Source: Desulfoferrobacter suflitae
GTDB taxonomy: Bacteria; Desulfobacterota; Syntrophobacteria; Syntrophobacterales; Syntrophobacteraceae
Assembly (NCBI RefSeq): GCF_022603395.1
Contig: NZ_JAIBKA010000015.1
Span: 1 to 64,000, forward strand
Direction: 5' to 3'
Length of the DNA: 64,000 nt
The notes under the pieces are model-generated. The model did not search any database, was not told the origin of the DNA, and was given only the letters and a program-made list of their open reading frames with translations. This document shows, piece after piece, positions 9,071 to 20,186 of the stretch (the stretch's first letter is position 1; every line of letters starts with the position of its first letter). The position numbers and the translations under genes are program-made.

Positions 9071-10469
9071 AACTCTTCTCATTATAGATGACGAACAGGA
9101 CATGTTGCAGCTCCTCAAGCGCAGCCTGGAACCGGAGATGGGCTGTAGCGTGATCACCGCTTCCAGCGGCGAGGAAGCCTTGAACATCCTGGCTTCAGAA
9201 CCCCTGGACCTGGTCCTGCTCGATATGCGCATGCCCGGTATGGACGGCCTCGAGGTCCTGCAGAGGATTCGCGACAAACACTCCTGGCTGACGGTTATCA
9301 TGATGACCGCCCACGGCTGCATCGAAACGGCGGTTCAGGCCATCAAAATGGGGGCCTATGATTTCATCACCAAACCCTTCGATCATGAGGCACTGGTGTG
9401 GACGCTCAACAAGGCCCTCGAGCGAAGCCGCCTGCTGCGAGAAAACTTGAAGCTGCAGCGGCATGCGCACTGCCACCAGGCGTTCCAAAATCTGGTGGGA
9501 AGGAGCGCCAGGATGCAGCGGGTCTACGAAAGTGTGCAGATGGTGGCCAAAACCGACCTGACCGTGTTCATCAGCGGCGAATCGGGAACGGGCAAGGACT
9601 TGGTCTCACGCGCCATCCACGCCCTGAGCGAGCGCCGCGATCGCGCTTACGTGGCGGTCAACTGCCCCACGGTGCCGGAAAACATCCTGGAAAGTGAGCT
9701 GTTCGGCTACAAGAAGGGGGCCTTCACCCACGCCAGTCAAAACAAGATCGGCCTGTTTCAGGAAGCGCACGGCGGCAGCATTTTTTTGGATGAAATCGGC
9801 GATATCAGCCCTCCAATTCAAACCAAGCTGTTGCGGGTGCTGCAGGAAAAGGAGATCAAGCCCCTCGGAGATACCAAATCAATTCACGTGGATGTGCGGG
9901 TGATCGCGTCCACCAACCGGAATCTGCCCGACAAGATCCGGCGAGGGGAGTTCAGAGAGGATCTTTTTTATCGGTTGAACGTCTTGCCGATCGAATTGCC
10001 CCCCCTCAGAGAACGGCGCGAGGACATCCCTCTGCTGGTCGACCACTTTCTGCAAAAACATTGCAGCGATCTCAAGAAGCCGCGCAAGTCCATATCGGCC
10101 GAACTGATGGACCGATTCCTGAGGGATCCCTGGGAAGGCAACGTGCGGGAACTGGAAAATGTCATCATACGAGGCATCCTGTTTTCACCGGAGGAAGAAA
10201 TTCGCCCCGAACATGTGGGATTTCGCGAGGCCACACGGCAGACCGGCGACGTTCTTGATGAGACCTGCCATGAGCTGGATTATCGGGAAGCCAAGGAAGA
10301 AGTCTTGCGGCGCTTCCACGCGAGCTATATCGGCAACCTCCTTGCCAACACCCAGGGGAACGTCACCCAGGCCGCCAAACTCTGTGGATTGGAACGTCAG
10401 GGACTGCAGCAAATCATGCGCCGATACGGCATCCGCCCGGACAAGTTTCGCGATAATACAGGAGCTTGA
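9060..10469 (+). CDS. Sigma-54-dependent response regulator, NtrC family, with GAFTHA loop
   Basis: A 469-residue protein with receiver (residues 1-120, phospho-acceptor Asp55 in LLDMRMPG), AAA+ sigma-54 activator domain (about 145-380; Walker A GESGTGKD near 173, Walker B FLDEIGD) and a Fis-type helix-turn-helix at the C-terminus (VTQAAKLCGLERQGL). The loop that touches sigma-54, normally GAFTGA, reads GAFTHA (about 220-225). The sixth position stays Ala but the Gly is replaced by His, which may weaken or alter promoter opening. It is paired with the kinase just upstream, overlapping by 11 bases. Targets are not evident in the window. Confidence 0.9.
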   Translation: MADETLLIIDDEQDMLQLLKRSLEPEMGCSVITASSGEEALNILASEPLDLVLLDMRMPGMDGLEVLQRIRDKHSWLTVIMMTAHGCIETAVQAIKMGAYDFITKPFDHEALVWTLNKALERSRLLRENLKLQRHAHCHQAFQNLVGRSARMQRVYESVQMVAKTDLTVFISGESGTGKDLVSRAIHALSERRDRAYVAVNCPTVPENILESELFGYKKGAFTHASQNKIGLFQEAHGGSIFLDEIGDISPPIQTKLLRVLQEKEIKPLGDTKSIHVDVRVIASTNRNLPDKIRRGEFREDLFYRLNVLPIELPPLRERREDIPLLVDHFLQKHCSDLKKPRKSISAELMDRFLRDPWEGNVRELENVIIRGILFSPEEEIRPEHVGFREATRQTGDVLDETCHELDYREAKEEVLRRFHASYIGNLLANTQGNVTQAAKLCGLERQGLQQIMRRYGIRPDKFRDNTGA

Positions 10470-10592
10470 CGTTTCTCCTTGAAAAAAAGCTGCATCTACG
10501 GCAGGAAGAAATGAGCTCAGGCGTCGATTCGAATAAATGCATATCAAACGATCGCGGGTTCCTGGAAGCCCGAAGGAAAGGTCTGAAAGTAG

Positions 10593-11153
10593 ATGAAAGA
10601 GCGACTGAAGGAAATGATTTTGAAAGAGGCGTTTCAATTCTCCGATACCCCTATATTTAAGCTGGTCCACGGAGGAAAGAGTCAGTTCTACTTCAATTGC
10701 AAACGCGTCACCCTCGATCCCGAAGGACAGTACCTCATTGGAAACCTGGTGTTTAGATCCATCCAGGATCTCAACGTCCAGGCAATCGGCGGACTCACCC
10801 TGGGTGCCGATCCCATTGCCAATGCCGCCGCCTATACCTCGTGGATCGAGCACAAGCCCATCCAGTCTTTCGTGGTGCGCAAGAAACAAAAGGATCACGG
10901 CGCCGTGAATTTGATCGAGGGAAAGGTCACGGCCGGTGATCGCGTGGTGGTTGTGGATGATGTCATCACCACCGGAGGCTCTACTCTCCAGGCCATATCC
11001 GCGTGCCGCTTTGCCGAATTGGAGGTGGTCAAGGTTATCGTGCTGGTGGATCGCCAGGAAATGGATGGAAGAAACACTATCTTGAAGGAAGTGGCGGATG
11101 TCGAGGCGCTCTTCACCAGAGATGAAATCATGGAGCTGTACCGCAGGCATTAG
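10593..11153 (+). CDS. pyrE: Orotate phosphoribosyltransferase
   Basis: A 186-residue protein, a normal length for bacterial OPRTase. It joins orotate and PRPP to give OMP in the fifth step of UMP synthesis. The PRPP-binding loop VVVVDDVITTGGS is at residues 118-130. The catalytic flexible loop carries RKKQKDHG (96-103), and the N-terminal KSQFYFNCK matches the conserved start region. The start at 10593 follows a weak purine-rich stretch (GGAAAGGTC). It stands alone, 123 bases after the regulator gene. A partly self-complementary stretch follows the stop (about 11175-11213), without a T-run. Confidence 0.9.
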   Translation: MKERLKEMILKEAFQFSDTPIFKLVHGGKSQFYFNCKRVTLDPEGQYLIGNLVFRSIQDLNVQAIGGLTLGADPIANAAAYTSWIEHKPIQSFVVRKKQKDHGAVNLIEGKVTAGDRVVVVDDVITTGGSTLQAISACRFAELEVVKVIVLVDRQEMDGRNTILKEVADVEALFTRDEIMELYRRH

Positions 11154-11248
11154 GCCGGCAGGTTGCATAACGCTTTGGCTGCTTGGGCGCCCTGCTCAAC
11201 CAAGCGTATCGTGTTTGACGTAAGCTCGGGAGAAGGGAGGGATCCGAG

Positions 11249-12043
11249 ATGAGACGGGAACTATCAATCTATTGCTCTCTTGCATTGACAGCGCTGCTCA
11301 TACTCTTCGGCGCAGGCGGTGCAGGTGCCCAGTTTAACCCGGAGGCCGATTCAGAGCTAAGAATTCCCTTGCCCATGCGCATGCTCATGGGAGATCAGGG
11401 CAAGGACACCCCGGGCCTCAAACTGGAGATGGTCATCCAGAGTAATTTTTTCGCCAGCCAGCTGGCCGTCGATCAGAATGTTCTCTACTGGGTGAATCGG
11501 GGCGGCAGCACCGTTCTGCGCTATGGGAAGGTCAGAGGCGGGCGGCTCGACATGGATGGAGACCTGGACCGGGACTTCCAGGGGGACATGCTGACCGTCG
11601 ACCAGGGCCGACTCTATTGGATAGATCCCATCAAGAAAAATCTTCACTATGATCAGATAGTGGACGGACGTTTGAAGAACGACGGGCATCAAATCAGCAA
11701 TTTCGCTCCCAAACTGTTCACCGTGGACGACGGAACCCTGTATTGGCAGGAAGAGGGCGACAGCACGCTGTACTTTGGGAAAATAGCCGACGGCCAGGTG
11801 CACAAACAGGGGCAGCTTGAAAAGAACTTTCGCGCCAAGTTGCTGACGGCCGAAAAGGGCGTCCTCTACTGGGTGGATCGCAACACCAGAACACTCCGCT
11901 CCAGTAAAGTGCAGGACGGAAAGCTGCAACCTCCAACGGTGCTCAGTGCCAATTTTACCGGAAAGCTTCTGGTTGTTGAAAACGGCGGGTTCTTTTGGCT
12001 GGATCCCAAGAAGGAAGAGCTGTGTTTTGGCAGAATCTCCTGA
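11249..12043 (+). CDS. Exported repeat protein, beta-propeller-like
   Basis: A 264-residue protein with signal peptide (residues 1-30, ending GAGAQ). Five repeats of about 40-42 residues follow, each with the pattern L-x-V-(D/E)-x-G-x-L-(Y/F)-W-(V/I)-(D/N)...L.(Y/S).(K/Q/R)(V/I).(D/G)G, for example GRLYWIDPIKKNLHYDQIVDG. The LYW(V/I)D core recalls YWTD/LDL-receptor propeller blades, so a five-bladed periplasmic beta-propeller is likely. No catalytic motif is visible. The start at 11249 follows GGGAGAAGGGAGGG. A lipoprotein gene begins 53 bases after the stop, suggesting a two-gene envelope operon. Confidence 0.6.
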   Translation: MRRELSIYCSLALTALLILFGAGGAGAQFNPEADSELRIPLPMRMLMGDQGKDTPGLKLEMVIQSNFFASQLAVDQNVLYWVNRGGSTVLRYGKVRGGRLDMDGDLDRDFQGDMLTVDQGRLYWIDPIKKNLHYDQIVDGRLKNDGHQISNFAPKLFTVDDGTLYWQEEGDSTLYFGKIADGQVHKQGQLEKNFRAKLLTAEKGVLYWVDRNTRTLRSSKVQDGKLQPPTVLSANFTGKLLVVENGGFFWLDPKKEELCFGRIS

Positions 12044-12096
12044 TCCGGCAAAACCGCCCGGCTCATCTCGAAAAATGGAAAAATCGAGGAGGACTT

Positions 12097-12498
12097 ATGC
12101 GACACGTCTTGGCTGAAAGGCATCACATGCTGCTTCTGATACTGCTGCTGAGCACCTGGGCGATCGTGGTCGGGGGCTGCGCCACGGTTCCTGAGGAACA
12201 CCCCGCACCGGTATCCGTAGCGGAAATTCTTGATATGAGCAAATCGGGCGTGCCTCCCGATGAAATCATTCAAGAAATCGCCGAATCCGGAACCGTCTAC
12301 CGGTTCCAGGCAAGTCAGCTGGCCGATCTCGAAAAACAGGGCGTGGCCCCATCGGTGATCGACTACATGCAGCAAACTTACCTTGACTCGGTGGCGAGCA
12401 GCCCGCACCTGGAGAGCTTCGACTACTGGACTCAGGAAGGAGACGGCTACTGGTACGGGGGCATGCCCTACGGGTGGGACCCCAATATCTTGCCTTAA
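12097..12498 (+). CDS. Small lipoprotein
   Basis: A 133-residue protein. The start at ATG 12097 follows GAGGAGG (12086-12092). A hydrophobic leader ends in VVGGC, a usable lipobox with Cys at about residue 28, followed by ATVPEEHP. The rest has a helical stretch (SVAEILDMSKSGVPPDEIIQEIAESG, then ADLEKQGVAPSVIDYMQQTY) resembling repeats in other exported proteins that use (S/A)GV(P/S)xxxI units. The C-terminus is aromatic and Gly-rich (YWYGGMPYGWDP). It probably sits in the outer membrane or periplasm beside the propeller protein. Function unknown. Confidence 0.55.
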   Translation: MRHVLAERHHMLLLILLLSTWAIVVGGCATVPEEHPAPVSVAEILDMSKSGVPPDEIIQEIAESGTVYRFQASQLADLEKQGVAPSVIDYMQQTYLDSVASSPHLESFDYWTQEGDGYWYGGMPYGWDPNILP

Positions 12499-12979
12499 TA
12501 AAGCTCCACACAATAGACTGGCCGGATACGCAGTCACTCGAACCGCGTGACGCACTTCAACAAGTGCGTTACGCGACCCAGCCCTGATTCTTTCAGGTAC
12601 AAGCTTTAATCCGTAGGCCAGGTTGCGACCAACGGGCCTTCGCCGTATCGTAGCGTGTGCCAGAGCTTGACTGGACGAGGCTTCGGCCGCGCAGGCGGGA
12701 GCTACCTGACACCACAATTCAACATGAAGTGCATTGGGAGGGGGGTCAGGGAGTGCTGCGCACACCCTGACCTGCGAGGGATTTGGATTGTTGGCGGATG
12801 ACGTCGGTCGTTCGTCCCAAGAAAGAATACGTCAACCAGTCGGCCGCGGGATGGGTAGAGCGAAGCGAAACCCATCAACAAGGCTTGCAAACAATGAAAC
12901 ATCTAATGCGTAACCGGTATAACCGTCCAGGGTCCCGCGGCACTCGGGGCCCACTCCCCCTCACCGCGCATGCACCCAT
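12499..12979. repeat. Convergent intergenic region rich in REP-like palindromes
   Basis: About 480 bases between the lipoprotein and SLH genes contain three palindromic elements. A hairpin lies at 12544-12575 (CGCGTGACGCACTT pairing with AAGTGCGTTACGCG, one mismatch). A palindrome at 12745-12770 (GTCAGGG...CCCTGA) recurs at 17129-17154. A GATGGGT...ACCCATC hairpin lies at 12850-12876, of the common type whose loop reads GAGCGAAGCGA. I see no gene in it. Confidence 0.6.
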
Positions 12980-15900
12980 TTATTCCCAGCCAAAAGTCCT
13001 TGCCAAAAAGGCCGCCATTTGTTCCCTGGTTACCGCGTCTTCGGGGCAGAATCGCAGCGGCGAATCGGCACATCCGCTGGTAATCCCTTCGTTATAGAGC
13101 TGTTCAATCCAGCTGCCGGCCCAATGGCTGACCGGTACATCGGCGAAAATTCCCGTTGCAGGAGGTGCCTCATAGCTGTTGCCATGTTTGATCTTGAGCA
13201 GGAATTTGGCCATCTGTCCCCGGGTAACCACATCCTCCGGGCAGTACCGCAACGGCGAATCGGCACACCCGGAAGTATAGCCTTCACCATACAGCTGCTC
13301 GATCCAGTCGGCTGCCCAGTGGCTGGTGGGTACATCCGCAAAGACGCCGACCGCATCCGGTGCAGCATAACCCTCTCCATGCTTTGAAATGAGCAGAAAC
13401 TTGGCCATCTGTGCACGCGTGACGAGATCTCCCGGACAATATTTCATGGGCTCTTCCGAACAACCCGAAGTGACTCCGCGCGCCCGCAGGATTTCAATGG
13501 ACTTAAACGCCCAGTGGCTGTTTGGAACGTCGACAAAGGTGCCGTCGAACTCAAACTCATAGAAGTGATAAAGCTTGGTCGAATAGGCCGACTCCTGGAA
13601 GAAATTCTGCGCCGGATCGCCGGTGTGATAAACGTTCAGGTTGTTCAGATAGTAAGGTCCGTTCTTGCCCGACTTGCCAATCTCCTCCCCCGCAAAGCTG
13701 AGCACCAGCGGCGTAGAAGTCTGGGCAGAGACTTCCACGAAATTGTCGCTCCAAACCAGAATGTTTCCCTGGGAATCGGACAGGTTGGCCTCCGCCTTCA
13801 CCACGCCATCGGCTTTCGCCTGGACCATGACGGTCACGTTCAGCAACTCATGCAGCCCATTCACATTGTCGTCGACGGTCGAGTCCGAATAGTCGAGCGC
13901 AAACGCCAAAGGAGGCTCGAACTGGTTGTATTTGAAAGCGCTGGTAGTGAAAGCGTTGGTCTGCCGGTCGGCAATGCCCTCGGCCCCTGCGCTGACTAGT
14001 ACGTTCCTGAGATGATAGGGGCCGTCCGTTTGGCTGGCAAATATCTTTCCGCCGGCAAAACTCAAGCCGGCCGTCTTGCCGGTCGGGACCGATTCGGATT
14101 GGTAATCCAGGTCGGCGCTCGCCTCGGCAATTTCATTGCCGGCGCCATCGGTGAGAATTGCCGAAAGAATATAACGGCCCTGCTTGATCACCTCCATGGT
14201 GACCTCCACCTTGAGCTCATCGAACAGGCCGTTGCTGTTGGTATCCACCCCCGTCGCCTGATAACTTTTCAATTCCACCGCCCCGCCTTCAAAGTCGGTG
14301 TAATCGTATGCCTCGGTGCTGCATGCCTCACCGGCTGAAACCATGGTTTTTCCGTTCTGGTCAGTCAGCGTCACCTGGCCGAGTGTGTACGAACCGTTTA
14401 CGTGTGCCCAGCGAACTTCCCTGCCGGCAAACGAGAGCAGCACCTGGTTGTTGCCCGCCGTCAAGTCGGTTTCCTTTTGGGCGTAGGCAATGGACTCGCC
14501 GGAACCGGTCTGCAGCCACCCGCTGAGCCCGTAATGGCCGGCCTGTTTGACCGACACCGGAAGCTGAATTTCCAGGACGTCAAACTTGCCGTTTCCGTTG
14601 GTGTCCTTGGCCGTGTCCGCACAAGCGCTTCCAAACCAGGCCGGCGGGTGCTGAAAATCGTCGTACTGGTAGCTGGATGTGGTAAACGCGTCCTGCATCA
14701 CTTCCAACGGCTGGTTGTCTTCGAACGCCACTTCCACAACTTTGAGCACGTAGGGGCCATTCAATCCGCTCTGGAAAATGGCGGTTCCCGCAAAATGCAG
14801 CTCCACGGGCTGCTGGCCCGCGTTGAAAAATTTGGCGGTGGTTGCCCACGCCACCTCATTTCCCAATAAATCGGCCAGGCGGCCATGGACTATGTAGTGC
14901 AGCCCTTCAGGGATATTGACGGTAAAAGCAATGATCAACTCGTCCAGGTAGCCGTCGCCATCGCTGTCCACGGAGCTTTCACTGAATGAAGTGAAGCTTT
15001 CCCCGATCTTCACGGTCTCCGGCAGCAGCCCTTCCTGGTACTGTTGAATGATGACCCTGCTGCCCTCATCGGCCGGCACTCCCGACAGGCGGGCCGCGCC
15101 CTCTGGGCTCATTACATATTCCTTTTCGCCCAGCGGGGAGGATTCGGCCTTGGCGCTGATCCCCTGTGCCGTGGCAATCTTGCCATTGTGTGACCAGTCT
15201 TTTTCAGCGACCCCGGAGGCGCCGTCCCCTGCCAGGATACAGGTGTATTCTTCATCGCCGTAATACTTATAGACGTTGTTGACCGGTGATTTTGCAGCAT
15301 TCACATTGAAGGTGTCGGTTTTGGTCTTGTCTGTGGGATATGTTTCGCTAGCCCCGTCCTTTTCCACTTCGTCAGGCAACCGGTCGTCATAGTTTCTGGC
15401 GTCATTGGGGCCTTTGGCTACAAAATCCGAATTGGTCTTGCCATGCCAATCTCCGCCGGCAGCATTTTTTTGACCAATCATCTTATGATTGAATTCATGT
15501 GCCAAAACTTGTGCTGCGGTATCGATCCCCTTGGTGTTGTAGACGGTCTTGTTGGTGCCGCCGAAATTGTAGGTCTTGGCGGCACGATCCGCCGCCGCGC
15601 AATCATACAGCAACACCTTGCCATCCGAGCAACAGGCGCCGTAGCTGTATCCCGCCGCTGCACTGCAGGGCTTGCCGCTCACATACATGCTCGCGTTCTT
15701 GTGGGCAAAGGCATTGTCGGCCACCCAGTAAGTGTACCAGTTGGGCGGCTGATTGGCGCCTTTGTCCTTGGCGGATTTTTCAAAATAGAGATTGAAGCTT
15801 TTCTTAAAGGTCGCCTGTCCCTCTTCATCCTTTGATTTATCCCGGTAGTAGAGGGTGGCGGTTATGACATTGCGCCCGTAGGTGCCCACCTGCGGCTTGA

Positions 15901-16699
15901 TTTCCCATTCGTTGTTGTCCTTTTCATAATCTTTTTCCTCGACGTCCCACTTCTTCAATCGTCCCTTGGATTCGATGACCCAAACCACTTTTTCGTTTTC
16001 GAATCCGTCCACTTCGGTGATTTCGGCAGTGAACTTGAGGTCTTTGTTGGTCACGGGAACGCCGAAATCGGCATGCGGGGTGATCTCAATGTCCTTGATT
16101 TCAGGGAACTTGGTGACTTCCAGTTCGACTTCCCGGTCCACGACGTTTCCCCACCCCCAGGTTTGTTCGCAGGGATCATTCGGATCATGACCATATCCCA
16201 GGTTGACACGCAGCCAGGTCTTGGCAACGTGCTCTGCGGGAATGGCGAACTGTTTGACGAAGGTCATGGTCCCCGAGTAGTTGATATTGAGGTACCCCGA
16301 ACCTTCCAGGTCCATGACCTTTTCACTCGCTTCAAACTGCTGATTGCCGTTCCAATCGAGCCACGCGTTGACGTACTCGGGGCTCGCATCATACGAGGGG
16401 CAGGGCTCGCCCGCCACGCACCCGGCCGGATTGGCAATGTAGACCCCGACGGTGAGCCGCATGGTCTTCTTGTCGGGCAGCGTCTCCAGGTTAACGTGGT
16501 TGATGCTCTCATACTCGGTACTGCCCCCCGAAGACGGGCAGTAACCCGCGGCTTCCATGACCTTTTCCGGCGCCGGCCCTGGTGCGCCGCGTCCCTGCAC
16601 CAAGCCCTTCGAGGCATCCACAGCCGAGGTGAGCGAAAGCAACAGGCTGCAAAGCGCAATTAGCCAGACAAACCCCAACGATGCTCTTGTTGATGCCAT
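12980..16699 (-). CDS. Giant exported protein with GEVED-like domain, HExxH motif, calcium-loop modules and three SLH repeats
   Basis: A 1239-residue protein. The start at ATG 16699 is chosen because AAGGAGG lies eight bases before it and a signal peptide follows (MASTRASLGFVWLIALCSLL...). An N-terminal module with AWLDWNGNQQFE resembles GEVED beta domains. HEFNH in LAHEFNHKMIG is an HExxH zinc motif typical of metallopeptidases. Four modules of about 120 residues follow, each opening with a D-x-(N/D)-x-(N/D)-G stretch (DSDGDGYLDE, DTNGNGKFDV, DTNSNGLFDE, DDNVNGLHEL), calcium-loop-like. Three C-terminal S-layer-homology repeats (FxDVPxSHWA...ITSGC...VTRxQMAxFL) should anchor it to the cell wall. 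An SLH-bound surface peptidase or adhesin is inferred. It stands alone. Confidence 0.75.
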   Translation of the reverse strand: MASTRASLGFVWLIALCSLLLSLTSAVDASKGLVQGRGAPGPAPEKVMEAAGYCPSSGGSTEYESINHVNLETLPDKKTMRLTVGVYIANPAGCVAGEPCPSYDASPEYVNAWLDWNGNQQFEASEKVMDLEGSGYLNINYSGTMTFVKQFAIPAEHVAKTWLRVNLGYGHDPNDPCEQTWGWGNVVDREVELEVTKFPEIKDIEITPHADFGVPVTNKDLKFTAEITEVDGFENEKVVWVIESKGRLKKWDVEEKDYEKDNNEWEIKPQVGTYGRNVITATLYYRDKSKDEEGQATFKKSFNLYFEKSAKDKGANQPPNWYTYWVADNAFAHKNASMYVSGKPCSAAAGYSYGACCSDGKVLLYDCAAADRAAKTYNFGGTNKTVYNTKGIDTAAQVLAHEFNHKMIGQKNAAGGDWHGKTNSDFVAKGPNDARNYDDRLPDEVEKDGASETYPTDKTKTDTFNVNAAKSPVNNVYKYYGDEEYTCILAGDGASGVAEKDWSHNGKIATAQGISAKAESSPLGEKEYVMSPEGAARLSGVPADEGSRVIIQQYQEGLLPETVKIGESFTSFSESSVDSDGDGYLDELIIAFTVNIPEGLHYIVHGRLADLLGNEVAWATTAKFFNAGQQPVELHFAGTAIFQSGLNGPYVLKVVEVAFEDNQPLEVMQDAFTTSSYQYDDFQHPPAWFGSACADTAKDTNGNGKFDVLEIQLPVSVKQAGHYGLSGWLQTGSGESIAYAQKETDLTAGNNQVLLSFAGREVRWAHVNGSYTLGQVTLTDQNGKTMVSAGEACSTEAYDYTDFEGGAVELKSYQATGVDTNSNGLFDELKVEVTMEVIKQGRYILSAILTDGAGNEIAEASADLDYQSESVPTGKTAGLSFAGGKIFASQTDGPYHLRNVLVSAGAEGIADRQTNAFTTSAFKYNQFEPPLAFALDYSDSTVDDNVNGLHELLNVTVMVQAKADGVVKAEANLSDSQGNILVWSDNFVEVSAQTSTPLVLSFAGEEIGKSGKNGPYYLNNLNVYHTGDPAQNFFQESAYSTKLYHFYEFEFDGTFVDVPNSHWAFKSIEILRARGVTSGCSEEPMKYCPGDLVTRAQMAKFLLISKHGEGYAAPDAVGVFADVPTSHWAADWIEQLYGEGYTSGCADSPLRYCPEDVVTRGQMAKFLLKIKHGNSYEAPPATGIFADVPVSHWAGSWIEQLYNEGITSGCADSPLRFCPEDAVTREQMAAFLARTFGWE

Positions 16700-17274
16700 G
16701 ATGTTCCTCCTTTTGATGGTACCGACGGGCGACGGACCCATTCCGCGCTGCCCATCCCCTATGTGTTTACTCCCCGCGTTGGTGGAAAGTACAAAACAGC
16801 ATGGGCAGCATCGTCCCTGCATGGAACGAAACCCGTCGTACTTTGGGTCCACCAAAATTGTCCTCAACGATCACAAAGCATCCATGGAGTCAATATTCTT
16901 GATGCGTGCGGGTTTCCAGGCGGATCGCCATGCTCCCACCCCCGACTGAGAAGCCATTTCAGGCTATCCCAAACAAGCCGGGGGAGCAAGAACAATCGAC
17001 GCCGGCCGGCACAACGCCCGGCCCCACCAGCCACGGCCTTCGAGTCCCTTATCAACAGGGCTGCGGCCACTCCTCCCCGAGCAGGTCTGAGTGCAACTCT
17101 GGATGGAATCCCGTGCCAACAACGTTTTGTCAGGGAGTGCTGCGCACACCCTGAGCTGCGAGAGTTTGGGAAACGGTTGGAAGGCGCAGGTCAGGGCGCA
17201 ACCGGGAGGAGCCCCCTGTCACTTGCCTGGGTTGGCTGCAAAGCCGTCATTGGCTGGCGGCGGACCACCGGGCA
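16700..17274. other. Leader region of the SLH gene
   Basis: 575 bases without a supported gene. The only element seen is the palindromic repeat at 17129-17154. I looked on the minus strand for a GEMM (cyclic di-GMP) type leader upstream of this surface protein and did not find its core. Confidence 0.35.
17129..17154. repeat. Second copy of the GTCAGGG...CCCTGA palindrome
   Basis: Bases 17129-17154 are identical to 12745-12770, and similarity runs on for about 16 more bases (CTGCGAG-G-TTTGG). The two direct copies lie on either side of the SLH gene and its leader, 4.4 kb apart. Confidence 0.75.
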
Positions 17275-19701
<2,427 letters not shown>

Positions 19702-20186
19702 GGATTCTTTTCCTCCGCTTAATCGGCTGACGATTGATCGCATAATGACACCCGGGAGCCTGTCCGAGAATAAAAGATTCCTTTCCCGCAAGGGGGCGGG
19801 AGCCCGCCCACAGGCTCCTGGCCTCGGCGATTGCACCTGGCCAAACTTGCACCGTCATTCCGGCGGGATGCCGCCGCGGCGGCAGTGCCTGAGCATAACG
19901 GCGAGTCCAGAGTGTAATCGTAAATTCAGGGGACAGACAAGGGGTCTAATAGAACAGAACCGGTCACGATCTGTCAAGGAATGCAGAGGAAGCGGCAGTG
20001 CACCGCCTTGGCGGGCGCAAACAGTCAGATGGACGGACCATGAGTGGAACCGTGATGGAGAGTGTGGCGCGGCATACGTCCCCGCCGCCAGGCGGGGGCG
20101 CATGTCACGCAGGAGAAGCGGGCAGGACCCGTTATTCAGGAGGGTGATGTGGATGAGAGCACCGTGGACAGGCCACGCGGCACCCG
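19702..20186. repeat. Intergenic region with nested hairpin (19755-19818)
   Basis: 485 bases between glnA and the SEC-C gene. An outer stem, GGAGCCTGT at 19755-19763 pairing with ACAGGCTCC at 19810-19818, encloses a perfect inner hairpin, GGGCGGGAGCCCGCCC, at 19794-19809. A partial CCGTCATTCC element follows at about 19852. I see no gene here. The promoter of the SEC-C gene should lie within the first 100 bases. Confidence 0.5.

Noticed and set aside
16700-16960. Possible cyclic-di-GMP (GEMM) riboswitch before the SLH surface protein
   Set aside because: The conserved GEMM core and paired GNRA-type loop are not present on the minus strand.
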